NCBI RefSeq assembly: GCF_003194585.1
Contig: NZ_QHKZ01000006.1
Coordinates: 1 to 64,000 of the forward strand
DNA length: 64,000 nucleotides
Direction of reading: 5' to 3'
Source of the DNA: Nocardioides daejeonensis
Lineage (GTDB): Bacteria; Actinomycetota; Actinomycetes; Propionibacteriales; Nocardioidaceae
Within the stretch, counting starts at the first letter, position 1; every line of letters begins with the position of its first letter. The position numbers were made by a program, and so were the translations under genes. The notes below the pieces were generated by a model. The model searched no databases. It was not told where the DNA came from and worked only from the letters and a program-made list of their open reading frames with translations. Shown here one piece after another: positions 15,457-22,830 of this stretch.

Positions 15457-16656
15457 TCAGCCCTTGAGCTTGTAGTCCTTGAGCAGCGAGCGGCCGATGA
15501 TCATCTTCTGGATGTCGGAGGTGCCCTCACCGATCAGCATGAACTTGACCTCGCGCATGATCCGCTCGATCTCGTACTCCTTGGAGTAGCCGTAGCCGCC
15601 GTGGATGCGGAAGGAGTCCTCCACGACCTCGTTGGCGTACTCCGAGGCGAGCATCTTGGCCATGCCGGCCTCGACGTCCATGCGACGGCCGGTGTCCTTC
15701 AGCCGGGCCGCCCGCACCATCATGTTGTGCGCGGTCTCGACCTTGGTCGCCATCTCGGCAAGGCGGAAGAGCACGGCCTGGTGCTCGGCGATGGGCTTGC
15801 CGAACGTGTGCCGCTGCTGGGCATAGGCGATGCCGAGCTCGAAACCCCGCCAGGCCAGGCCGCAGGCCCGCGCCGCGACGTTGACACGGCCGACCTCGAC
15901 ACCGTCCATCATCTGGAAGAAGCCCTTGCCGGACTCGCCACCGAGGATCTGCTCCGCAGCGATCTGGTGGCCCTCGAACACCATCTCGGTGGTGTCGATG
16001 CCCTTGTAGCCCATCTTGTCGATCTTGCCGGGCACCGTGATGCCCTGCGCGACCTCACCGAAGCCAGGGGTCTTCTCGACCAGGAAGGTCGTCATGTTCT
16101 TGTAGACCGAGTCGGCACCCTCGTCGGTCTTGGTGAGCACGGCCACCAGGGTCGAGGAGCCACCATTGGTCAGCCACATCTTCTGACCGGTGATCGCATA
16201 CGAACCGTCGGCGTTCTTGACCGCCTTGGTCGCCACCGCGGAGACGTCCGAACCCAGGCCGGGCTCCGACATCGAGAACGCACCGCGCACCTCGCCGGTG
16301 GCCATCCGGGGCAGGTACTTCTGCTTCTGCTCCTCGGTGCCGTGCTTCATCAGCATGTAGGCGACGATGAAGTGGGTGTTGATGACCCCCGAGACACTCA
16401 TCCAACCGCGCGCGATCTCCTCGACGCAGAGCGCGTAGGTCAGCAGCGACTCACCGAGACCGCCGTACTCCTCGGGAATCATGATCCCGAAGATGCCGAG
16501 CTCCTTGAGCCCCTCGACGATCTCGGTCGGATACTCGTCGGCGTGCTCCAGCTCCTGAGCGACCGGAATGATCTTCTCGTCGACGAACTGGCGCACCGTC
16601 TTCAGGATCTCCTCCTGAATGTCGGTCAGCCCCTCCGTCTGGCACAACTGGCCCAT
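15457..16656 (-). CDS. Acyl-CoA dehydrogenase
   Basis: A 399-residue FAD-dependent acyl-CoA dehydrogenase. Family pieces include the FAD/substrate region FSMSEPGLGSDVSAV, KMWLTNGG, the C-terminal RIHGGYGYSKEYEIER and IGEGTSDIQK. The Glu of GEGTSDIQ is at the position of the catalytic base in short/branched-chain members. The enzyme probably oxidises a short or branched acyl-CoA; chain length cannot be read from sequence. The ATG at 16656 follows GAAGGTGG by 4 nt and is preferred over one ten codons earlier. It is monocistronic, with a terminator downstream. Confidence 0.93.
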   Translation of the reverse strand: MGQLCQTEGLTDIQEEILKTVRQFVDEKIIPVAQELEHADEYPTEIVEGLKELGIFGIMIPEEYGGLGESLLTYALCVEEIARGWMSVSGVINTHFIVAYMLMKHGTEEQKQKYLPRMATGEVRGAFSMSEPGLGSDVSAVATKAVKNADGSYAITGQKMWLTNGGSSTLVAVLTKTDEGADSVYKNMTTFLVEKTPGFGEVAQGITVPGKIDKMGYKGIDTTEMVFEGHQIAAEQILGGESGKGFFQMMDGVEVGRVNVAARACGLAWRGFELGIAYAQQRHTFGKPIAEHQAVLFRLAEMATKVETAHNMMVRAARLKDTGRRMDVEAGMAKMLASEYANEVVEDSFRIHGGYGYSKEYEIERIMREVKFMLIGEGTSDIQKMIIGRSLLKDYKLKG

Positions 16657-16707
16657 CTGTCCACCTTCCACGTCGTTGCCGCGCACAGAGGGCGCAGGCC
16701 CGCGATG

Positions 16708-16713
16708 ATGTTA
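16708..16713 (-). promoter_or_regulatory. Candidate -10 box for the acyl-CoA dehydrogenase gene
   Basis: TAACAT on the minus strand fits the TANNNT -10 consensus and lies about 50 nt before the start codon. No convincing -35 is present. The box is in the 128-nt gap after the PLD-like gene, where nothing else is evident. Confidence 0.3.
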
Positions 16714-16784
16714 ATGACCTCTCACCTCTGGCAGAACCCCGAAGCCAGGGTGAGACGGGCCACAACGTCTGTCAGGGGGCCGGA

Positions 16785-18104
16785 TCAGTCGTTCTCCCAC
16801 GCCGGTCCGCCGGGCTTCGGCGGCGGCGCCAGCCGGGCCGGAATGCCGCGGCCGTAGTCGATGTACTTCGCGAGGTGCGAGCGGTTGCGCCAGATGTAGT
16901 TGAAGTTGGCGTGGTAGTCGCGGAGCACTCCGTTGCCCTTGATCCGGAAGATGATCTCGTCGCCGCGGAGGCCGGAGTTGCCCCAGTTGCTGGAGCCCGT
17001 CCACGTGTAGCGGGCGTCGCGCTGCTTGCCCCAGTGTCCAGCGACGGTCAGCACCTTGAGGTGACCGTAGAGGTCGATCAGGCCGTCCTCGTTGGTGTCG
17101 TAGCCGTCGATGTGCACCGGCAGCGCCCCGCGCTTGGTCTTGCGCGCGAAGACGTCACGCACCGGCTTGCTCGCCATCCCGTACATCACCTTGACGTCGC
17201 AGCCCTTGGCGTAGAGCGAGCGGACCTTCTCGGCCAGCCAGACGCCGCGGGCGGTGTTCCACGCGTGCATGTTGACCCGCACCATCGTGCGGCCCTTGAC
17301 TCCGCCGGGCGATCCCTGGGCAGTGGTGCACTTCACCTTGTTGAGCGCCGTCATCATCGGGTCGTTCTTGGCGCTGAAGTTGGGGTAGGGCAGCACCTGG
17401 AGCTCGTACTTCTTGCCGAGCTTGCGCTTGTAGTACTGCGGCTTGGCCTTCTTGTCCTTGCGCAGCTGGTTGAAGAGCTCGACGAAGGCGTCGTAGACCT
17501 TCTTCTTGTCCTTCATGACGTAGAGGTCGTTCCACTGGTTGACGGCCGCGTTGGCGGTCAGGTTGGTGGAGCCGACCATGACCACGTTCTTCACACCGGC
17601 GGTCTTGGAGAAGAGGAAGAACTTCGAGTGCAGGTTCTCGTAGCCGGTACGGCAGCCGTGCTTGCAGCGGTAGGCGAAGTTCCGCTTCTTGGGGTTCTGC
17701 CCGAGCCGCTTGTAGAGCCGACGTGCCGCGAGGCTGAAGTTGTGGTCGTGGTCGTTGAGCAGGATCTGGACACGCACGCCTCGGTTGCGGGCCGCGATCA
17801 GGGCGTCGGTGACCGGCTGGCGGTCGTAGGAGAAGAGGGAGAAGCGGATCTTCTCGCCCTTCTTGGTGGCCTTGATCGCCTGCAGGATCTGGTTCTCGAC
17901 CACCCACTGCTGCGCCAGCACCGGGCCCTGCGGCACGTTGAAGAACGCACCCTGCTTGGGCGCCCACTTCTTGTTGTTGGCCAGATTGTTGGTCTGGGCC
18001 GGCGGATCCATGGGGTTGGAGTTCGGACCAGCGGCCAGCGCTGGTGCCGCAAGCGTCCCGAGAACAAGCGCTAAGGCGCTCCCCCAAGCGGCGATGAGCT
18101 TCAC
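16785..18104 (-). CDS. Secreted phospholipase D-fold protein
   Basis: A 439-residue protein with a cleavable signal peptide (hydrophobic to ALAAG, about residue 25) and two PLD-like halves. The first has LHSKFFLFS followed by MVGSTNLT; the second has YGHLKVLTVAG followed by TGSSNWG. Both keep the His and Lys of HxK, but the Asp of the HxKx4D motif is Ser or Ala. The SxN residues are present. This is the PLDc_2-type, known from secreted streptomycete proteins, and activity is plausible but unproven. Its start overlaps the sulfotransferase stop by 4 nt. Confidence 0.85.
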   Translation of the reverse strand: MKLIAAWGSALALVLGTLAAPALAAGPNSNPMDPPAQTNNLANNKKWAPKQGAFFNVPQGPVLAQQWVVENQILQAIKATKKGEKIRFSLFSYDRQPVTDALIAARNRGVRVQILLNDHDHNFSLAARRLYKRLGQNPKKRNFAYRCKHGCRTGYENLHSKFFLFSKTAGVKNVVMVGSTNLTANAAVNQWNDLYVMKDKKKVYDAFVELFNQLRKDKKAKPQYYKRKLGKKYELQVLPYPNFSAKNDPMMTALNKVKCTTAQGSPGGVKGRTMVRVNMHAWNTARGVWLAEKVRSLYAKGCDVKVMYGMASKPVRDVFARKTKRGALPVHIDGYDTNEDGLIDLYGHLKVLTVAGHWGKQRDARYTWTGSSNWGNSGLRGDEIIFRIKGNGVLRDYHANFNYIWRNRSHLAKYIDYGRGIPARLAPPPKPGGPAWEND

Positions 18105-19219
18105 GACGGTCCCTTCCCCCGGCCGAACAAAATCTTTGGGAACCCTACACGCGGGGGTTGTGCATTCACGACTTCCAACTCCTGCTGGAGCGCTTTGTAG
18201 GCGCGATTCCGAGAGCGCACGTCTGTGAGCATTGCGGCGATTGTCTGCGTGCTGACGTGCAGCAGCTCCGCATCTGCAACGTCATCGGGGTGGCGCAGCT
18301 CCGGCAGTTCCACCGGCGGGCGAAGGGCGTCGAGGTCGCCCCGCACGTCGTACGCCGACGCCTCGAGGAGACGCACCGCCTCCTGGGCTCGCGCGACGAG
18401 CTCGGCCCACCGCTCCGGTCCCGGGCGGAACCGTTCCCGGCTGTTCGGCATCACGCCGCTGTGTGCCAGATAGCTGCGGATCCAGTGACTGCGATCACCG
18501 GCACTGTTGAAGTCGACCAACTCCGCGTTGATCCGCCGGAGCGCCTCGACCTCGACCACGCCGAGGCTGACGTTGGCCGCTTCCTCCGGCGCAGCCAGAT
18601 GCAGGGGCGAGACCTCGAGCAGGGTCAGGAACCGCTCCCAGATCTCCTCGCGGCGGGTGTGGTCGACCCGCATCGGCAGCACGTGCACCCGTTCGCTCGG
18701 CACCACCGAGCCCCAGCGGCGCAGGACGTCGGCGAGGTCGTACGCCGACCATCCCCACTCGTCGTGCGGATCCGGGTCGCGCGGAGCCAGGAACGAGTCG
18801 ATGGCACGCTGGCCGCCGTTCTTCACCCACTCCTGCCACAGCGACGGCGCCAGCTCGGTGAGCACGCGGGCGGTGATGACCACGTGCAGCTCCACGTCGG
18901 CCAGCGACTCGACGGCACGCCGGATGTGGTCCTCGGTCGCCGGCGCGAAGAACTCGTGGCTGATCACGGCCGTGCCGCCAGCCCAGGCCCGCACCTCGTC
19001 GACGAGATCCTGCCAAGGGTGGGCGACGTCACCCGAGCGACGGGCGAGCTTCGGGTCCTCACGAAGGTCGAGCGAGGCGATCAGGTGTCGCCGACGGTGC
19101 CGTCCCGGCACCAGGAGTCCACGCCTGCCGAGCTCCTCCTTGTGCGCCCAGAGCCCGTCCTGGAGGAACGTGGTGGCCGTCTTCAGGAGTCCGATGTGGA
19201 GGAACACGCGCTCGGTCAT
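18101..19219 (-). CDS. Sulfotransferase-like protein A
   Basis: A 372-residue P-loop protein. The N-terminal HIGLLKTATTFLQ matches the 5'-phosphosulfate-binding loop of PAPS-dependent sulfotransferases, and VVITARVLTELAPSLWQEW resembles the 3'-phosphate-binding strand and helix. The C-terminal third is helical and variable and ends in a basic GRGKG. It is a paralogue of the next gene upstream (similar loop, length and layout). Acceptor unknown; a cell-surface glycan or lipid is a guess from context. The ATG at 19219 lies 4 nt after the stop of gene B, and the stop overlaps the PLD-like gene. Confidence 0.82.
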   Translation of the reverse strand: MTERVFLHIGLLKTATTFLQDGLWAHKEELGRRGLLVPGRHRRRHLIASLDLREDPKLARRSGDVAHPWQDLVDEVRAWAGGTAVISHEFFAPATEDHIRRAVESLADVELHVVITARVLTELAPSLWQEWVKNGGQRAIDSFLAPRDPDPHDEWGWSAYDLADVLRRWGSVVPSERVHVLPMRVDHTRREEIWERFLTLLEVSPLHLAAPEEAANVSLGVVEVEALRRINAELVDFNSAGDRSHWIRSYLAHSGVMPNSRERFRPGPERWAELVARAQEAVRLLEASAYDVRGDLDALRPPVELPELRHPDDVADAELLHVSTQTIAAMLTDVRSRNRAYKALQQELEVVNAQPPRVGFPKILFGRGKGPS

Positions 19220-19223
19220 GCGA

Positions 19224-20330
19224 TCAACCCCAGCCGTGTGCCCGGCGCAGTCGGCCAGCGACCTCGGCCACCGCCGCCGTTCGCTCCTGGGGCAGCGGAG
19301 AAGCGCCCGTCTCGGGGGCCAGGTGGTCTCCAAGTGCACGCAGCGCACGCTCGATCTCGGCCTCCGCCGGCGGCGGGCTCACACGCGGCAACGCGCCGGC
19401 GTCGGCCTCGACCGGAAGCTCGGCGAGCTCGCCGACGAAGCGATGCCCGCGCTCGGTGATCAGGCTGTGCAGCTGAGCGTTGCGAGCGGAGGCGAACTCG
19501 GCCGTACGGCGGTCGAGCTGCGGCTTGCTCTCCTGGGCACGCAGCGGCGCCAGCACCTCGTTGATCAACGGCCTCATCACGGACCGATAGGCGCGGGGGC
19601 GCACGTCGTCGAGATGCTCGTTGAGCAGGCGCAGCACCTCACAGCTGCCATAGCCGACCGATGCATTGTCGCGGGTCTCCTCGAAGGAGACGCGGGTCTC
19701 CGGCAGGCCGGCTGCGGCGACGAAGCGGCGCCAGAGCAGGTCCCGGGGTGCGTCCGGCCCGGGGACGGTCACCAAGGTGATCCGATCGGCGGGCACCACG
19801 CTCGACCAGCGGCCGAGGATTCTCTCGAAGTTCTGGGCGCGCTCGAAGGTATGCCGTGCCCGGTTCTGCGTGAGGGGACGCCAGCGGCGCTTGGCCCTGA
19901 TGTGGGCCTGGTAGTCGGACCACGAGTCGGTACCGAAGTTGCGGGTGTAGGTCTGCCACTGCGCCGGCACCACCCGGTGCAGGTCGCGCACGGTGAGGAC
20001 CACCTCGACCTCGATCCCCTGCAGCGGTTCGAAGAGCGCCTCCAGATGGCGCGGGGCGGCGAAGCTCAAGAACTCCATCGACACGACGCCGGTCTGCTCC
20101 GGGTGCTGGCGCAGCTCCTTGACCAGCGCCCCCCACTTGCGCCGGTTGCGCTTGGGGCGACGCGGCAGGTCGAGCACGTCTCGGACCGCTCGCGACTGCG
20201 CACCGAAGCGGCCCCCGAGGAAGCGCACGCCGTCCTCCTCGAGTGCCTCCACGTGGGCGTTGAAGACGGACTGCAGAAAGCTCGTTCCGGTCTTCATCGC
20301 GCCGATGTGCAACACCAGACGCTGCGCCAT
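19224..20330 (-). CDS. Sulfotransferase-like protein B
   Basis: A 368-residue paralogue of the downstream sulfotransferase-like protein. LVLHIGAMKTGTSFLQ is the PAPS 5'-phosphosulfate loop and VVLTVRDLHRVVPAQWQ the 3'-phosphate-binding element. The ATG at 20330 follows AGGGGTGG; the GTG two codons earlier would overlap that site. First gene of a three-gene operon (B, A, PLD-fold protein) with near-zero spacing, reading away from the divergent nuclease/phosphodiesterase. The two copies may modify different acceptors or act as a heteromer; this is inference. Confidence 0.84.
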   Translation of the reverse strand: MAQRLVLHIGAMKTGTSFLQSVFNAHVEALEEDGVRFLGGRFGAQSRAVRDVLDLPRRPKRNRRKWGALVKELRQHPEQTGVVSMEFLSFAAPRHLEALFEPLQGIEVEVVLTVRDLHRVVPAQWQTYTRNFGTDSWSDYQAHIRAKRRWRPLTQNRARHTFERAQNFERILGRWSSVVPADRITLVTVPGPDAPRDLLWRRFVAAAGLPETRVSFEETRDNASVGYGSCEVLRLLNEHLDDVRPRAYRSVMRPLINEVLAPLRAQESKPQLDRRTAEFASARNAQLHSLITERGHRFVGELAELPVEADAGALPRVSPPPAEAEIERALRALGDHLAPETGASPLPQERTAAVAEVAGRLRRAHGWG

Positions 20331-20430
20331 GTCCACCCCTGAACGTCTCGACCGTTGAGCGCCGGAAGTCTATCCGGGCGGGGCCGCCGGGCTGCGGGAG
20401 GCCGTGAGGCGAGGCAATCGGAAGAACATC

Positions 20431-20455
20431 TGTCACTCCTGTCACATCTGTGACA
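20431..20455. promoter_or_regulatory. TGTCACA operator-like repeats in the divergent promoter region
   Basis: TGTCACT (20431), TGTCACA (20440) and the inverted TGTGACA (20449) occur at exact 9-bp steps. The last two form a 16-bp palindrome, TGTCACA-TC-TGTGACA. The site lies between the divergent sulfotransferase operon and the nuclease/phosphodiesterase gene. It resembles an operator for a dimeric regulator. No regulator gene is adjacent. Confidence 0.55.
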
Positions 20456-20527
20456 CACTCGCTCCGACCTGATGAATTGCCGGAACCTCGGCGCGTCGCC
20501 GAGGACTTCCCAGCTTGGAGCACTAAC

Positions 20528-22456
20528 ATGTCGCGTTTCCTGAAGCGATCTTCCCGGTCCCTCCGGAGCCCCCGACGTACCCGGGCAGGCGTCACGGCAG
20601 CCGCCGCGCTGGCGGTCCTCGCCCCGCTCTCCCTCACCGCCCTGCCGGCGTCGGCGGCTCCCGGCAACAACGGCAACACCGGTGAGCAGACGGCTCCGGA
20701 GCAGTCGACGAGCTTCCGCATCGCCAGCTTCAACCTGCTGGGCGCCGGCCACACCGACAAGAAGAACCCCGACCGTCCGAAGTTCGCGAAGTCCACGGTG
20801 CGCATGGGCCACTCGGTGCGCCTGCTCCAGGAGCAGAACCTGAGCATCGTCGGCTTCCAGGAGTTCCAGGCTCCCCAGTTCCAGGAGTTCCTGCGCCTGA
20901 CCGGTGATGCCTACGGCGTCTATCCGGGCAACACGTTCGGCGCTCTCTCGGCACCGATGCACAACTCGATCGTGTGGCGCAAGAGCGACTGGACGCTGCT
21001 CCAGGCCGACACGCTCTCGATCCCCTACGGCTTCAAGACGGTCAACGGCAAGAAGGTCGTCTCCCGGATCCAGATGCCGGTGCTGCTGCTCCAGTCCAAC
21101 GCCACCGGTCAGCCGATCTGGGTGAGCAACTTCCACAACGCCGCCAAGGTCGTCGGTCCACAGGCCCACCGCGACGAGGCTCGCGCCCTGGAGATCGCGA
21201 TGGTCAAGCGGCTGCGCGCGGAACGTCCGACCACCCCGGTCTTCGTGCTCGGCGACCTCAACGAGACCAGCAAGGTCTTCTGCCAGTTCCAGCGCAAGGC
21301 TCCCCTTCAGGCCGCCGGCCCGGGCGGCGTCACTGCCGCGAACAAGTGCGTGACGCCGAAGCCCCTCGGGGTGGACTGGATCTTCGGCTCCACCGACGTC
21401 ACCTTCAGCAACCACCAATGGCTCCGCACCCCGCTCGTGCAGAAGGCGACCGACCACCCGCTGGTCACCAGCGACGTTCACGTGCCCCCGGCCCGCGTCC
21501 AGACCACGTCGGTACGTCGAGTCGTCGCCGTCTCGGTCGACGGCCTCCGCCCCGGGTACGTGAAGAAGAAGCTCGGCTCCCTGCCGGCACTCCGCAGCAT
21601 GGTGGGCGAGGGCGTCTCCACGATGCGGGCACACACGGTCGCCGACTCGACCAAGACCCTGCCCAACCAGCTCTCGATGATCACCGGCCGGCCCGCCAAG
21701 GCGCCCGCCGGAGGGCACGGCGTGACGAAGGAGTCGGTCTCCGGCACCGTGCACGCCAAGGCAGGACGGTACGTTCCGACGATCTTCGACGTAGCGCACG
21801 ACAACGGCCGGAGCACCGCCGTCTACACCACCGACAAGCGGTTCGCAGCCGCCCTCGGCTCCTGGTCGAGCCGGCACGGTGGTCGCGACGCCCAGGGACT
21901 GGACAACGGCACCGACAAGTTCACGGTCCGCACGGAGAACGCCGAGGCGGCCAAGCTCGTCAAGCAGGTGAAGCGCCGCCTGAACTCCGCGCCCGCCCAG
22001 CTGACCTATGTCCATCTCTCCGGTCCCGACGCCGCCGGACACGCCAAGGGATTCGGCTCCGCTGCCTACAAGAAGGCGGTGGCGGACGCCGACAAGCAGG
22101 TCGGCCGCATCCTCAAGGCCGTACGCCGCAACGCCGCCCTGCGCGGCAGCACGCTGGTGGTGCTCACCTCCTCGAACGGCGGCTCCAAGCGCACCCACAA
22201 CGACGCATCGGACCGGAAGAACAACACCGTTCCGTTCGTGATCTGGGGTCCGGAGACCGGTCTTCCGGCCGGCACCGACCTCTTCTCCCTCAACCCGCAC
22301 CTGACCGAGTCGGCCGACCAGGTGGGCAACGACGTGGCCACGGTGCGCAACGCCTCGCTACCGAACGTCGTCCTGACCGCGCTCCGGCTGCCCTCGGTGC
22401 CCGGCAGCGCGTTCGGCTGGAGCCAGCACATCACCTGGCAGGCGCCTGCCTCCTGA
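20528..22456 (+). CDS. Secreted EEP-domain nuclease fused to an alkaline phosphatase-superfamily phosphodiesterase
   Basis: A 642-residue secreted protein. A twin-Arg-like, very basic N-terminus and hydrophobic stretch end at ASAAPG (about residue 45). Residues about 60-320 form an endonuclease/exonuclease/phosphatase domain: RIASFNLLG, GFQEFQ, SNFHNAAK, LGDLNET and ATDHPLV. Residues about 330-640 match type I phosphodiesterase/alkaline phosphatase folds: VVAVSVDGLRPGYV, a nucleophile-like TLPNQLSMITG, and YVHLSGPDAAGHAKGF. The usual late His/Asp ligands are less clear. Possibly an extracellular nucleic-acid phosphate-scavenging enzyme. The ATG at 20528 follows TTGGAG. Confidence 0.85.
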   Translation: MSRFLKRSSRSLRSPRRTRAGVTAAAALAVLAPLSLTALPASAAPGNNGNTGEQTAPEQSTSFRIASFNLLGAGHTDKKNPDRPKFAKSTVRMGHSVRLLQEQNLSIVGFQEFQAPQFQEFLRLTGDAYGVYPGNTFGALSAPMHNSIVWRKSDWTLLQADTLSIPYGFKTVNGKKVVSRIQMPVLLLQSNATGQPIWVSNFHNAAKVVGPQAHRDEARALEIAMVKRLRAERPTTPVFVLGDLNETSKVFCQFQRKAPLQAAGPGGVTAANKCVTPKPLGVDWIFGSTDVTFSNHQWLRTPLVQKATDHPLVTSDVHVPPARVQTTSVRRVVAVSVDGLRPGYVKKKLGSLPALRSMVGEGVSTMRAHTVADSTKTLPNQLSMITGRPAKAPAGGHGVTKESVSGTVHAKAGRYVPTIFDVAHDNGRSTAVYTTDKRFAAALGSWSSRHGGRDAQGLDNGTDKFTVRTENAEAAKLVKQVKRRLNSAPAQLTYVHLSGPDAAGHAKGFGSAAYKKAVADADKQVGRILKAVRRNAALRGSTLVVLTSSNGGSKRTHNDASDRKNNTVPFVIWGPETGLPAGTDLFSLNPHLTESADQVGNDVATVRNASLPNVVLTALRLPSVPGSAFGWSQHITWQAPAS

Positions 22457-22566
22457 CGGGCTCGCCGGCTCGATCCGGCGTACGTCCTGCTTAGTGGCGT
22501 CCCCGGCAACCACAACGCAGGACGTTGCTCCCAGCGTCCTGCCTGCGGCCATTCAGCAGAGGCAGG

Positions 22567-22830
22567 TCAGCCGAGCTGGGACGAGTACCTGTCGACCAGC
22601 TCGGCCAGCTTCTCCTCGTCGCGCTGCGCGACCGGAAGCAGCAGCTCCTGCACCAGGTCGGTCAGCTCGGCCAGGCGCAGGTTGAGCTGACGACACTCCT
22701 GGACCTCGGCCTCGAGCTCGGCCACGCGCGCCGCCAGCCGGACCATGTCGACGCGGACCCCGCCCGCCTGGCGCACCTTCGCACGCCCCTTGGCCACCAC
22801 CGACCGCAGCTCCTGCATCTTCATTGCCAT
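22567..22830 (-). CDS. DUF6752-like coiled-coil protein
   Basis: An 87-residue acidic protein with a strong heptad pattern from about residue 29 (VRLAARVAELEAEVQECRQL to LTDLVQELLLP). I match it from memory to DUF6752, seen mainly in Nocardioidaceae near glycan-modifying genes. The start at 22830 follows GGGTGG and overlaps the LicD-methyltransferase stop by 10 nt; an ATG at 22824 would overlap by 4 nt (ATGA). The overlap implies coupled translation and perhaps a protein complex. Function unknown. Confidence 0.75.
   Translation of the reverse strand: MAMKMQELRSVVAKGRAKVRQAGGVRVDMVRLAARVAELEAEVQECRQLNLRLAELTDLVQELLLPVAQRDEEKLAELVDRYSSQLG

Noticed and set aside
18158-20342. Long plus-strand frames across the two sulfotransferase-like genes
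   Set aside because: The minus-strand frames have PAPS-loop motifs and stop-start overlaps. The plus-strand translations are Arg/Ser/His-rich with no recognisable domain.
20486-20504. 8-bp hairpin in the leader of the nuclease/phosphodiesterase gene
   Set aside because: CCTCGGCG/CGCCGAGG with a 3-nt loop is common in GC-rich leaders. No riboswitch or terminator context was seen.
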